Source: Aliirhizobium smilacinae
GTDB taxonomy: Bacteria; Pseudomonadota; Alphaproteobacteria; Rhizobiales; Rhizobiaceae
Assembly: GCF_006335145.1 (NCBI RefSeq)
Contig: NZ_VDMN01000009.1
Span: forward strand, 62,001-126,000
DNA: 64,000 nucleotides
Reading direction: 5' to 3'
Positions 8,260 through 18,842 of the stretch are shown piece by piece. The stretch's first letter is position 1, and the number at the start of each line of letters is the position of its first letter. The notes under the pieces were generated by a model. That model was given only the letters and a program-made list of their open reading frames with translations. It was not told the origin of the DNA and did not search any database. The position numbers and the translations under genes are program-made.

Positions 8260-9123
8260 TCACAGGATCAGGCGAGCGGCCGCCGCGCCGATTGCGCCGG
8301 GGAAGCTCAAGATGACGACGGTCATCAGGGTTTGCGTGGATCCGATGTCATCGGTTCTGTGAAATGTCCAAAGGCAATAGGCGCTGATCAAACCAGCGAT
8401 CAGATACCCAGGCAATGTGAACCGGACAAAGGCATGCCAGCTCGGTGTGCCCTCGGCGAGATCATGGCTTCCCCGAAACGACAGGGCGTAGACAAAACCA
8501 TGCATTACCGCCAGCGAGGCGGCGATGATGACAAGGGCGTGCCAAGGGGTCATCTTATATGACAGCAGGATCATTTCTTCCGTGGGCGCGACGTTGAGGT
8601 TAAGGAACAAGGCACCGACGGCCATAAGAAACAGCTCACCGGCGTAGCTCGTCTCCCTTTCGTGAACAGGATCGTCATCGTCACCTTCGCCGCCTTCATC
8701 AGCCGATTGCCCACCGAGTTGGCTTCGACCCAGCATCGCACCGATACTCGCAGGAACGGCCTGGAGTGCGATCATCCCGATAATCTCGTGCGCTGACTGG
8801 TCTTGCTTGATGACCCCCATCGCGACCAGGATCAATGCGCAGGAAACGATACCGAGAGCATAAGCAATGCTGGCATCCCGGATCGCTTGCCGCCATGTCG
8901 ACGTCTCTTCGAAGCCCACCCTGTCGGAGAGAACGATCAGCAGAGGAATGTTGACGAGGAGCAGGAGGAGGAGGCGGGTGCGGTCCATGTAGACGCCCAG
9001 CTGCCACATCTCCATTGTCATAAGCATCGGCAGCGCGAAGAGAAGGGCTCCTGCAATACCGCGGGCAATCCCAGCAAAAAATTTGCTAGTATCAAAATCC
9101 TCGCGCGTCGTCGCGATACTCAT
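8260..9123 (-). CDS. TIGR02587 family integral membrane protein
   Basis: A 287-residue polytopic membrane protein with about seven or eight hydrophobic segments, consistent with TIGR02587. The start ATG at 9123 (MSIATTREDF) gives the usual family length; in-frame codons extend upstream to 9300 but encode no membrane or family sequence. A charged loop (about residues 150-170, rich in D, E and G) sits between segments. The substrate and role are unknown. It heads a two-gene operon with the TIGR02588 protein. Confidence 0.85.
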   Translation of the reverse strand: MSIATTREDFDTSKFFAGIARGIAGALLFALPMLMTMEMWQLGVYMDRTRLLLLLLVNIPLLIVLSDRVGFEETSTWRQAIRDASIAYALGIVSCALILVAMGVIKQDQSAHEIIGMIALQAVPASIGAMLGRSQLGGQSADEGGEGDDDDPVHERETSYAGELFLMAVGALFLNLNVAPTEEMILLSYKMTPWHALVIIAASLAVMHGFVYALSFRGSHDLAEGTPSWHAFVRFTLPGYLIAGLISAYCLWTFHRTDDIGSTQTLMTVVILSFPGAIGAAAARLIL

Positions 9124-9316
9124 GCCGCGTTTCCTATAAGCAAAGAATTCCCACCCGCGGAAGATAGAGGCAGCTGCGTTGAGGACCAGAGCGCTTGCAG
9201 GCGAAGCCCTGGTGGGATGGAAATGAGCGAAAACTTCGCTGAGAAGAGAGCGATTATAGACATCAACATGGTCGTGTCCTGTTCCTAACGCAGGTGGCAA
9301 TCGCGTTGCTGCTCAT
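9124..9316. other. spacer between TIGR02587 and exonuclease III genes
   Basis: No gene was seen. A GGAAC near 9281 on the minus strand lacks a correctly spaced GTT partner. Confidence 0.4.
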
Positions 9317-10096
9317 TCAATTGTCCTCCGGGATGTCTAACTCGATCATCACAGGGGCATGGTCACTCGTTTGCGGCCAACTCCTCGGCTTGCGCCGAAC
9401 AGAGGCAGACGTCAGCCACGGCTTCACAGCTGGCGATAAAAGGAAATGGTCGATGCGCAGGCCAGCATCGCGCTCGAAGCTGTTGCGCCAATATTTCCAG
9501 AAGGTGTAGATGCGCTCATCAGGGTGAAGGTGACGGATTGCATCCGTCCAGCCATGTTCGATGAAGTGCGAATAGGCGTGGCGGACCTCCGGGCGATAAA
9601 GCGCGTCGTCGATCCAACGGTCTGGTTTGTACACGTCGAGCGCAGTCGGCATGACATTGAAGTCGCCAACCAGGAGGGCGGGAACGTCTAGCTCCAGAAC
9701 TTCCGTCGCATATCCCTGCAGCCGCCGGAGCCATCGCAGTTTGTAGTCGAATTTAGGGCCGGGGGCAGGGTTGCCGTTTGGCAGGTAGAGGCAACCTATC
9801 AATACCCCGTCGATGGCCGCCTCGATGTAGCGGCTCTGTTGATCCTCAGGCTCTCCTGGTAAGCCCCGTCGCGTGATCAGCGGCTCAGTCCCTTTCGCGA
9901 GGATCGCCACGCCATTCCACGACTTCTGTCCTTGCCAAGCGGCACCATATCCGGCGCGCGAGATTTCCTTTTCCGGAAAGGACGTGGACTTCAGTTCCTG
10001 CAGACAAACGACGTCCGGTTTGTCTTCGTTGAGCCAACGCAGAAGGATTTCGAGACGGCCGTTGATCCCGTTGACGTTATATGTCGCGATCTTCAC
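9317..10096 (-). CDS. xthA: exodeoxyribonuclease III
   Basis: A 259-residue endonuclease/exonuclease/phosphatase-fold protein. The motifs are KIATYNVNGINGR at the start, VCLQELKS (the metal-binding glutamate), LYLPNG, LVGDFNVMP (the Asp-Asn pair), LRIDHFLLS and SDHAPV at the C-terminus (the catalytic Asp-His). It should remove 3' blocks and cut at abasic sites in base excision repair. The GTG at 10096 is chosen because the core begins there, although the frame is open to 10144. A small unknown gene starts just upstream on the same strand, so they may be co-transcribed. Confidence 0.92.
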   Translation of the reverse strand: MKIATYNVNGINGRLEILLRWLNEDKPDVVCLQELKSTSFPEKEISRAGYGAAWQGQKSWNGVAILAKGTEPLITRRGLPGEPEDQQSRYIEAAIDGVLIGCLYLPNGNPAPGPKFDYKLRWLRRLQGYATEVLELDVPALLVGDFNVMPTALDVYKPDRWIDDALYRPEVRHAYSHFIEHGWTDAIRHLHPDERIYTFWKYWRNSFERDAGLRIDHFLLSPAVKPWLTSASVRRKPRSWPQTSDHAPVMIELDIPEDN

Positions 10097-10112
10097 AGCG
10101 GTGCCTGCGCCA

Positions 10113-10379
10113 TCAATGCGTAGCTTCAAGGGCGACGCCCTCATTTTCGAGATCTCCGCTACTCAATGCGTCGTATCGGTTCGATGTCGGTTTGCCGCCT
10201 CTCGTCCCGAAGTCTGTCAGCTCGATCATGACATGCTTGGCGTGTTCCAGGATGCTGTTGTTCGCCGCCAATCGGTGGTTGGTTACCCCGACGGACATTG
10301 CTTCCCCGTCATCTAACACGAAATCCACCACCCAGTGACCGACGCGTTCATGCTGGACGTGTGTATGATTGAGGTTCAT
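10113..10379 (-). CDS. small conserved-type hypothetical protein
   Basis: An 88-residue acidic protein with GHWVVDFVLDDGEAMSVGV, then a helical segment and an MIELTDFGTRGG stretch. No family was recognised. The start ATG at 10379 follows GAGAGGACGACG, a good ribosome site. It lies directly upstream of xthA on the same strand with a 16-bp gap, so an operon is likely. No membrane or signal sequence is present. Confidence 0.65.
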   Translation of the reverse strand: MNLNHTHVQHERVGHWVVDFVLDDGEAMSVGVTNHRLAANNSILEHAKHVMIELTDFGTRGGKPTSNRYDALSSGDLENEGVALEATH

Positions 10380-10449
10380 CGTCGTCCTCTCTCGATAAAG
10401 TTAAAGTGCGTCCGCGTCCCGTCGGTCTGCCACCCAGGAGCCAACGAGC

Positions 10450-10893
10450 TTAGAGCTTCGCGAGCGGGATGCGACCATTGTCCTCACCGTCCCAGTATTG
10501 TATCTCGGTGGCCGACACCTTGATCAGCACAATGCCAGCGGTATCGATCCCTTCCGGAAACCACCGCTCAAGCTCTTTGACCCAATGGGTCTCAAATTGC
10601 GACTTGTCACGCGTCAGGCTTGCGGTACCGGCTATTGCCAAGAAGATGCCCGGCTTACCGAGCAGGCTGGGCGGTGCGGTAAATGTCAGGCCGACGCGCG
10701 TGTTGCGCTCGATGTCGCTGACTTTTTGGGTATCCACATAGGAAAAGAAGTAGGAATCGCCGTCGTATTCGACGTCTCCGTTGTTGCTCATCGGCCGAAC
10801 GCTGAAGACACCCGCTTCGTTGTTCGTATGAAGCATGCAGAAATCGATCTTCTTAAGCTTGGCGGCGGCGTCGGACATTTGCAACTCAGCCAT
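10450..10893 (-). CDS. FMN-binding split-barrel general stress protein
   Basis: A 147-residue pyridoxamine-5'-phosphate-oxidase-like split-barrel protein. It has MLHTNNEAGVFSVRPM and an FFSYVDTQKVSDIERN strand-helix unit, then TRVGLTFTAP and the tail ELERWFPEGIDTAGIVLIKV with EIQYWDG, the usual pattern of general stress proteins that bind flavin. The start ATG at 10893 follows GGAGGAAGAA. A perfect EcfG promoter sits 31 bp upstream. A frameshifted paralogue lies at 28237-28672. Confidence 0.88.
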   Translation of the reverse strand: MAELQMSDAAAKLKKIDFCMLHTNNEAGVFSVRPMSNNGDVEYDGDSYFFSYVDTQKVSDIERNTRVGLTFTAPPSLLGKPGIFLAIAGTASLTRDKSQFETHWVKELERWFPEGIDTAGIVLIKVSATEIQYWDGEDNGRIPLAKL

Positions 10894-10923
10894 TTCTTCC
10901 TCCATTGGACAGCTGATGCAGGA

Positions 10924-10948
10924 AACGGCAGTCGTAAGCCGATGTTCC
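10924..10948 (-). promoter_or_regulatory. EcfG-type promoter, perfect consensus
   Basis: On the minus strand it reads GGAAC-N16-CGTT. The -10 element ends 31 bp before the start of the FMN split-barrel gene, a typical leader distance. Confidence 0.8.
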
Positions 10949-11111
10949 ACGGCCCTAGCCGCGTGGGTGGCCTCGGGTTCGGACGGCCACGCCTGTTACC
11001 TCAAGTGTATGCGAGGGTCAGGATTCGCCGGTGCACGTCAGCTTATCGCGACCCTGCCATACTCAACGCCCTACAGGGCGATCCCATACCAGTCCGAGTA
11101 GGTTGATCGAT

Positions 11112-11138
11112 CAGGCGCGGCAATCCCGCGCCTGTTTT
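11112..11138. terminator. hairpin terminator after katE
   Basis: A 9-bp stem (CAGGCGCGG and complement) with a 5-base loop is followed by TTTT on the plus strand. It lies just after the katE stop, which is on the minus strand, so it probably works there without a strong U-tract. Confidence 0.65.
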
Positions 11139-11142
11139 GCCG

Positions 11143-13290
<2,148 letters not shown>

Positions 13291-13325
13291 GGGACACTCC
13301 AATTTGTTGGTAGGTGCGGAAAAGC

Positions 13326-13352
13326 AAAAAAAGGCCGCTTGGGGAGGCGGCC
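13326..13352 (-). terminator. Rho-independent terminator after DUF892 copy 2
   Basis: On the minus strand, a GGCCGC/GCGGCC stem with an 8-base loop is followed by seven T residues. It sits between DUF892 and katE and may attenuate katE transcription. The partner cassette at 2212-2237 has the equivalent hairpin. Confidence 0.8.
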
Positions 13353-13372
13353 TGATGCTTGTCGATACTGGC

Positions 13373-13879
13373 CTAGCTGGCCCTCTTCATTGCGCCCTTG
13401 GCATTGGCCGAAGCTTCGCCGAGCGCTGTCAGCTTTTGATCGGTGGCGATCTCTTCCTGCAAAGTTGCATCGAGAAGAGAGACCGCCTCTTTCATGCCGA
13501 GCTGTTTCGCCCAGGACTTCAGTGTGCCGTAGCGGGCAATTTCATAGTGCTCGACGGCCTGAGCCGAAGAGATAAGGCCGGCATCAAGCGCGGCCGTCCC
13601 CTTGTATTCTTCGATAATTTCCTCGCCCTCGGCGAGAATGCCCTGGATGGCTTCGCAGGTCTTGCCGCGGGCCGGCTTGCCGAGCAGTTCGAAAATCTGC
13701 TCGAGACGCTCGATCTGCCCCTGCGTTTCGTCACGATGCTGCAGGAAACCGGCCTTTCCTTCTTCCGACTGCGCCGCCCGTGCCATCTTCGGCAGAGCTT
13801 TCAAAATCTGCTTTTCGGCAAAGTAGATATCCTTGAGGGTATCGAGGAAGAGGTCGTTCAATGTCTTTTCGGCTGCCAT
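13373..13879 (-). CDS. DUF892 (YciE/YciF) ferritin-like stress protein, copy 2
   Basis: A 168-residue helical protein nearly identical in most positions to the copy at 2258-2794, including AEKQILKALPKMARAAQSEEGKAG read across two helices and HYEIARYGTLKSWA. The DUF892 family has a ferritin-like fold and is stress-associated; the reaction is unknown. It precedes katE and follows the frameshifted glycine-zipper gene, so a stress operon from about 14897 to 11143 is plausible, driven by the EcfG site at 14947. The start ATG at 13879 has a weak AGGACGATCG site. Confidence 0.9.
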   Translation of the reverse strand: MAAEKTLNDLFLDTLKDIYFAEKQILKALPKMARAAQSEEGKAGFLQHRDETQGQIERLEQIFELLGKPARGKTCEAIQGILAEGEEIIEEYKGTAALDAGLISSAQAVEHYEIARYGTLKSWAKQLGMKEAVSLLDATLQEEIATDQKLTALGEASANAKGAMKRAS

Positions 13880-13944
13880 GCGATCGTCCTTTTTGATTGG
13901 ATTTGCGCTGATGGTCGGAAGCGCCCTTGAGGACGCAGCCGATG

Positions 13945-14552
13945 TCAGAGCACGGTTGTGGTTGTGCGGTAGCGATTGCGTTCCTGTTCGATCTGGTCAG
14001 GGCTGTAAGGATCGAGCGTATCGTCGAAACGGGTCCAGCCCTGCTCGTTGTAGGACTGGCGCCTCTGGGCAGGATCGACCCAGTTAGAGCGCTGCAGGAT
14101 CGCTTCGGCTTCCGGCACCAGCGCGTCATCGACCTTGGCTGTCACCAACGAGCCGCCGCGCCGCACGCCTTCTGCGTAGACATGTGCATCTTCTTCTGAG
14201 ACGCCGGAACCTGTCATCGCGCCGATGATGCCGCCTGTGGCGCCACCTGCAACGGCGCCAGCAACCGCACCGACCGCAGTCGCCGCAAGCCAACCTGCTG
14301 CAACCACCGGTCCGACGCCGGGAATTGCCATCAGGCCAAGTCCCGTCAACAGCCCGCCCGCACCGCCGACGGCTGCACCGATCCCACGCCGGTTCCGGCA
14401 CCTTCGGCCGCGTTCGACTTGTCTGCATGGCGGTTGTCGGCATTGTTGGAGACGATGCTAATGTCCTTGGACGAGACACCTGCGGATTCAAGCGCACTGA
14501 CGGCAGCGCTGGCATCGGTATAGTCGTCGAAAAGGCCTGTGATAGTTTTCAT
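13945..14552 (-). pseudogene. general-stress glycine-zipper protein, frameshifted
   Basis: The N-terminal part (14552 to about 14385) reads MKTITGLFDDYTDASAAVSA, typical of general-stress proteins of the YflT/17M type. The rest, in another frame (from about 14385 to 13945), is a glycine-zipper membrane-inserting segment (GVGPVVAAGWLAATAVGAV) and a C-terminal domain with EDAHVYAEGVRRGGSLVTAKV. One missing base in a run of C near 14383-14385 separates them; restoring it gives a single protein of about 200 residues. It could be genuine decay or an assembly error. The start follows AGGAGACAC. Confidence 0.8.
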
Positions 14553-14579
14553 GATAGTGTCTCCTCTTGAATTATTGGC

Positions 14580-14897
14580 TTACTTGGCGACGACGTTGCC
14601 CTGATAGTCGAGAGCAATGTTGACGGCTTTCCCGTCCTTCATGCCGGCAGCCATCCAGACGCCCCTGTCATCCTTCATCAGGTTCTTGACGTCGGAGAAG
14701 CCCGCCTTTTCGATCCTGAATTTCGCCTGATCTTGCGTGAAACTGTTCGCGCCTTCGACAGGCGCAGTCGCGTTCTTGGAATCGGGAGTAGCAACGGCTG
14801 GAGTGTCGCCATTCGAGGTCGGCGCCGGTGTCGTCTGGGCGAGCGCAGAGAAGGCGGATGCGCTGACAAGCGCCGCAGCAAGGATCATGTTTTTCAC
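14580..14897 (-). CDS. exported PepSY-like small protein
   Basis: A 105-residue protein with a cleavable signal peptide (ILAAALVSASAFSALAQ) and a C-terminal PepSY-like fold (about residues 55-105: KFRIEKAGFSDVKNLMKDD, GVWMAAGMKDGKAVNIALDY). PepSY domains are linked to protease inhibition or ligand binding outside the cytoplasm; no specific role can be given. The GTG at 14897 is the likely start, after GAGAGGAAA. An EcfG promoter lies 50 bp upstream, so it is probably the first gene of the stress operon leading to DUF892 and katE. Confidence 0.75.
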   Translation of the reverse strand: MKNMILAAALVSASAFSALAQTTPAPTSNGDTPAVATPDSKNATAPVEGANSFTQDQAKFRIEKAGFSDVKNLMKDDRGVWMAAGMKDGKAVNIALDYQGNVVAK

Positions 14898-14946
14898 TGG
14901 GGTTTCCTCTCGTAGCAGATCTGTATTCACAGACCCGTGAGGATAG

Positions 14947-14971
14947 AACCTTTGCCGAACGTATTCGTTCC
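14947..14971 (-). promoter_or_regulatory. EcfG-type promoter before the PepSY gene
   Basis: On the minus strand it reads GGAAC-N16-GGTT, with the -10 element 50 bp before the GTG start. It may drive the whole stress operon that ends in katE. Confidence 0.75.
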
Positions 14972-15149
14972 GGGATCGGAGCACGAATCCGATTTTAATC
15001 TGGAGTTGCGCAGAATGGTCAGAACACGCGATTTGGGAGCAGTTCCCCGGTGCTGCGAGTGGTTTACCATCAATGGCCTATGCCCACCCGAGTGGGAACC
15101 ACCGAGGTCGTAGAAGCAAGTTTCCCTACCGGCCTCGGTGACAGGACTG

Positions 15150-16016
15150 CTAGATCATGATCTCGCCACCAGTGACCGGAATGACAGCGCCTGTCATGTA
15201 GCTTCCAAGTTCAGAGGCCAAAAGGACATAGGCTCCTGCGAGTTCGGCAGGCTGGCCAGCGCGCCCAATCAGGGTCTGTTGCCCAAACTTGGCGGCTTTT
15301 TCCGCCGGCATGGTGGACGGAATAAGGGGTGTCCAGATAGGGCCGGGGGCGACCGCATTCACGCGAATGCCTTTTTTAGCAAGCATTTCCGCAAGGCCGG
15401 CTGTGAAGTTGGAGACAGCCCCCTTGGTGGATGCATAGGCGAGAAGCTGCGGTGATGGCTGTCGCGACTGGATGGAGGTGGTGTTGATGATGGCACTTCC
15501 GGGTTTCATATGTGGGGCGGCAGCCTTTGACAGGAAGAACGGCGCGTAGATGTTCGTTCGGAAAGTCTTGTCCCACTCTTCGGCCGGTATATCAGCGATG
15601 TCGTCGTAGGTTCGCTGGAAAGCCGCATTGTTGACCAGGATGTCGATACTGCCAAGTTCACCCACCGCACGCGCCACCAGCGTCTGGCAATGCGCTTCCG
15701 ATGTGATGTCGCCCGGAACGACAAGCGCCTTGCGGCCTGCCTCCTCCACCCATTTAGCGGTATCGGCTGCGTCCTCGTCTTCGTTGAGATAGGAGATCAG
15801 GATGTCAGCGCCCTCTCGTGCGAAGGCGATTGCGACGGCTTTGCCAATACCAGAATCCCCGCCTGTGATCAGCGCGACCTTGCCTTGCAGCTTGCCAGCC
15901 CCGCGATAGGATTTCTCGCCATGATCCGGGACAGGTTGCATCGAAGCGGTTTTGCCTGGCGGCTCCTGTTGTTGTTCTGGATAAGGTGGGGTCGGGCGGC
16001 GTTGTTCGTCGGTCAT
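15150..16016 (-). CDS. short-chain dehydrogenase/reductase, general-stress type
   Basis: A 288-residue SDR. An N-terminal tail with the SMQPVPDHGEKSYRG motif, seen in YghA/YdaD-type stress dehydrogenases, precedes the NAD(P) site TGGDSGIG. The NNAA motif, the catalytic YASTK and the late NAVAPGPIWTPL follow. The substrate is unknown; relatives act on aldehydes or alcohols. The ATG at 16016 with CGGAGGAAG is the start. It is divergent from a paralogous SDR at 16162 and has its own EcfG promoter. Confidence 0.92.
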   Translation of the reverse strand: MTDEQRRPTPPYPEQQQEPPGKTASMQPVPDHGEKSYRGAGKLQGKVALITGGDSGIGKAVAIAFAREGADILISYLNEDEDAADTAKWVEEAGRKALVVPGDITSEAHCQTLVARAVGELGSIDILVNNAAFQRTYDDIADIPAEEWDKTFRTNIYAPFFLSKAAAPHMKPGSAIINTTSIQSRQPSPQLLAYASTKGAVSNFTAGLAEMLAKKGIRVNAVAPGPIWTPLIPSTMPAEKAAKFGQQTLIGRAGQPAELAGAYVLLASELGSYMTGAVIPVTGGEIMI

Positions 16017-16046
16017 GATCTTCCTCCGGTTGAATGACGGAGGCTT

Positions 16047-16071
16047 AACCGGCTGGATGGGTAACTGTTCC
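16047..16071 (-). promoter_or_regulatory. EcfG-type promoter before the SDR gene
   Basis: On the minus strand it reads GGAAC-N16-GGTT, ending 31 bp before the start codon at 16016. Confidence 0.75.
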
Positions 16072-16161
16072 GCGGTGAACCGCCGCACGCTCAGTTAAGT
16101 TCGGAACTTCTCCAGTCGCTGCGGCTTTCATCTTCGCTCATTAAAAAAGGAAGTGAAGAGA

Positions 16162-17061
16162 ATGGCTTCAGCCAATCAGTTCGACATGCAGAACCCCCTG
16201 ACGCAGTATCCTCAGCCAAAATTTCCCGAGCAGCCCCAACCCGTTCCCGGTCTTGCCAGCAAGATGCAGCCAGTCCCGGATCACGGTGAAACCAGTTACC
16301 AAGGGTTCGGCCGGCTCAAGGGCCGCAAGGCTCTGGTGACGGGTGGCGATTCCGGGATCGGACGAGCGGCAGCCATTGCCTTCGCACGAGAGGGCGCCGA
16401 CGTCGTCATCAACTATCTCCCGGAAGAGCAGCCTGACGCCGACGAGGTCGTCAAACTGATCGAGGCTGAGGGTCGGAGGGCTTTCGCCATTCCGGGCGAT
16501 CTAAAAAGCGAAGCTTTTTGCAAGGAGCTGGTGACCAAGGCTCATGCCGAACTCGGCGGCCTTGATCTGTTGGTCAATGTAGCTGGCCGTCAGAAGTCGG
16601 TTGAAACGATCGCCGATCTCACGACGGATCAGTTCGACGAAACCTTCAAGACCAATGTCTATGCCCTGTTCTGGATCTGCAAGGCGGCCATTCCGTTGAT
16701 GCCCAAAGGTGCGACCATAATTAACACCGCGTCAATCCAGGCCTACCAGCCATCAGAGACGTTGCTCGACTACGCACCCACCAAGTCGGCAATTGTCGCC
16801 TTCAGCAAGGCTTTGTCGAAACAGATTCTGCCGAATGGGATTCGCGTCAATGTCGTCGCACCCGGTCCCGTCTGGACGCCTCTGCAAACGTCCGGCGGCC
16901 AGCCGCAGGACAAGATTGTCGAGTTCGGCAGCGATGTCCCGATGAAGCGGCCCGGCCAGCCCGCAGAATGCGCTCCAATTTACGTGTTTCTCGCAACGCA
17001 GGAATCGAGCTTCATCACCGGCGAGGTCTTTGGCGTCACCGGCGGCAACACGCTGCCCTGA
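16162..17061 (+). CDS. short-chain dehydrogenase/reductase, paralogue
   Basis: A 299-residue SDR of the same subfamily as its divergent neighbour, with KMQPVPDHGETSYQG before the cofactor motif TGGDSGIG, the NVAG motif in place of NNAA, catalytic YAPTK, and NVVAPGPVWTPL. It should oxidise or reduce an alcohol/carbonyl substrate with NAD(P). The ATG at 16162 follows AGGAAG at good spacing; a GTG at 16153 is less likely. Its stop overlaps the ATG of the GH15 gene by one base, so it is translationally coupled to carbohydrate genes, hinting at a sugar or sugar-lactone substrate. Confidence 0.9.
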   Translation: MASANQFDMQNPLTQYPQPKFPEQPQPVPGLASKMQPVPDHGETSYQGFGRLKGRKALVTGGDSGIGRAAAIAFAREGADVVINYLPEEQPDADEVVKLIEAEGRRAFAIPGDLKSEAFCKELVTKAHAELGGLDLLVNVAGRQKSVETIADLTTDQFDETFKTNVYALFWICKAAIPLMPKGATIINTASIQAYQPSETLLDYAPTKSAIVAFSKALSKQILPNGIRVNVVAPGPVWTPLQTSGGQPQDKIVEFGSDVPMKRPGQPAECAPIYVFLATQESSFITGEVFGVTGGNTLP

Positions 17062-18842
17062 TGCTCAAATCCTTGGAGCCTGCGCGCTCGGGCGGCTTCT
17101 TGCCGCTCGAGCATTATGCCGCGGTCGGTGAAGGTCGCTCAGTTGCCCTAGTCGGAGCGGACGGTTCGATCGACTGGTGGTGCGCGCCTGATATGGATTC
17201 GCCGCCTCTGTTCAACCGCCTGCATGACGAAAATGGAGGGCGGTTCTCGCTGAAGCCGGTTCAGCCATTCAAGATCGAGCGCCAGTATTGCAAAGACAGC
17301 AATGTCCTGGAGACCATCTTTATCACCGAGACCGGCCGGGCCCGGGTGACCGAGTCCTTGAACAGCGGCGCTGGTGGCAGGCTGCCATGGTGCGAGTTGG
17401 CCCGGCGCATAGAGGGTTTGGCTGGGTCGGTGGATTTCGAGATCGTCGTCAACCCGATCTGTGCGCAGGGAGAGGTGAGGCGGATTGATCATCCCAACGC
17501 AGCGGTTCGTTACATCGGCGATCTGACGACGACTTTCTGCCACTCGGACGATGTGGTGATCACGGTTGACGAAGATCAACGGACGTTGGCGCGGTATAAG
17601 GCAACAGATGGATCGCGAACCTGCATCGCCTATCTTGTCGCTGACAAAGCCCCGCTGGCGATACCGAAACTGTCGGAAATCGATGCGCGGATCGACTTCA
17701 GCGATGACGAGTGGCGACGCTGGTCGGAAAAACTCAGCTATGATGGTCCATTCGAAAAAGACTTCATCCGCTGTGCCTTGTCGCTCAAGTTCCTGCTCTA
17801 CTCGAAGACCGGTGCAATCGCGGCCGCGGCCACCTCCGGACTGCCGGAGCGGATAGGTGGAGACAAGAACTACGACTATCGCTACGCCTGGATCCGTGAT
17901 GCAGCTTACACGATCAAGGCCTTCCTTCGGGCTGGCGCCTTTTCCGAGGCGATCGCTGCGTTTGGCTGGCTGGTGCGCACAATCGACGATGACGGGCCGA
18001 CACCGTCGGTCGTCTACACGCTCACAGGCGGTGAGGTTCCGGACGAAGAGATTATTGATGTGTCCGGCTACAAGGGGTCATCACCGGTGCGCACCGGCAA
18101 TCGTGCCAAAACGCAGGTCCAATTGAGCTGCTATGGCGACTTGCTGGAAACCGCTGCCCTTTTTGCCGATGTGGGACATGTCCTGGATCCCCGGACGAGC
18201 AAGCTGTTAACGCGATTGGCAGAACAGGTCGTTGATCGCTGGCAAGAAAAAGATGCCGGCATCTGGGAGCTCGAGGATCAGCAGCATTACACATTCTCAA
18301 AGATTGGATGCTGGCTCGCCCTGACGAAGGCTGCGGAGATGGCAAGGGCTGGACATATCGCTGGTGACGCGGATCGGTGGGATGATGAAAGCCGTCGCGT
18401 TAAGGAATGGATCGATGCCAACTGCTGGTCGGAGGCGCGGCAGGCCTATACATTTTATGCGGGGACCGACAAGCTTGATGCGGCACTTTTGCTGACGACC
18501 CGTTTTGGTTTCGAGCACGACGATCATTTACGAAGAACACGAGATGCTATCGAGCGAGAACTTGCTGTTGGACCGCTCGTCTATCGCTATAGCGGGGCTG
18601 CCGAAGAAGAGGGTGCTTTTGTCGCCTGCTGCTGTTGGCTGGTCGAAGCCTATGCATTTCTCGGGGAGGTCGATCGCGCCGAGGATATGCTCGTTCAGCT
18701 GCTTGAAAAACTTGGCAACAATTTCGGTGTTCTCACCGAACAAATCGATCCCGCAACCGGGGAAGGGCTGGGCAACCTCCCGCAAGGCTTAAGCCACCTC
18801 GCTTTGCTTCACGCAATATTCTCGCTCCAGGAAAACAGATGA
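17061..18842 (+). CDS. glycoside hydrolase family 15 (glucoamylase/trehalase-like) protein
   Basis: A 593-residue GH15 protein with an N-terminal beta-sandwich domain (LPLEHYAAVGEGRSVALVG, DGSIDWWCAP) and an (alpha/alpha)6 catalytic domain with YRYAWIRDAAYTI, WELEDQQHYTFSKIGCW and the late LTEQIDPATGEGLGNLPQ. The glutamates of WELED and LTEQI are the likely catalytic acid and base. Relatives hydrolyse alpha-glucosides such as trehalose or short maltosaccharides. No signal peptide is seen, so it is cytoplasmic. The start ATG overlaps the SDR stop, and its own stop overlaps the SMP-30 start, giving a three-gene operon. Confidence 0.9.
   Translation: MLKSLEPARSGGFLPLEHYAAVGEGRSVALVGADGSIDWWCAPDMDSPPLFNRLHDENGGRFSLKPVQPFKIERQYCKDSNVLETIFITETGRARVTESLNSGAGGRLPWCELARRIEGLAGSVDFEIVVNPICAQGEVRRIDHPNAAVRYIGDLTTTFCHSDDVVITVDEDQRTLARYKATDGSRTCIAYLVADKAPLAIPKLSEIDARIDFSDDEWRRWSEKLSYDGPFEKDFIRCALSLKFLLYSKTGAIAAAATSGLPERIGGDKNYDYRYAWIRDAAYTIKAFLRAGAFSEAIAAFGWLVRTIDDDGPTPSVVYTLTGGEVPDEEIIDVSGYKGSSPVRTGNRAKTQVQLSCYGDLLETAALFADVGHVLDPRTSKLLTRLAEQVVDRWQEKDAGIWELEDQQHYTFSKIGCWLALTKAAEMARAGHIAGDADRWDDESRRVKEWIDANCWSEARQAYTFYAGTDKLDAALLLTTRFGFEHDDHLRRTRDAIERELAVGPLVYRYSGAAEEEGAFVACCCWLVEAYAFLGEVDRAEDMLVQLLEKLGNNFGVLTEQIDPATGEGLGNLPQGLSHLALLHAIFSLQENR

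Noticed and set aside
9265..9290. GGAAC upstream of the TIGR02587 gene
   Set aside because: The next GTT is 13 nt away and the site lies far from the chosen start.
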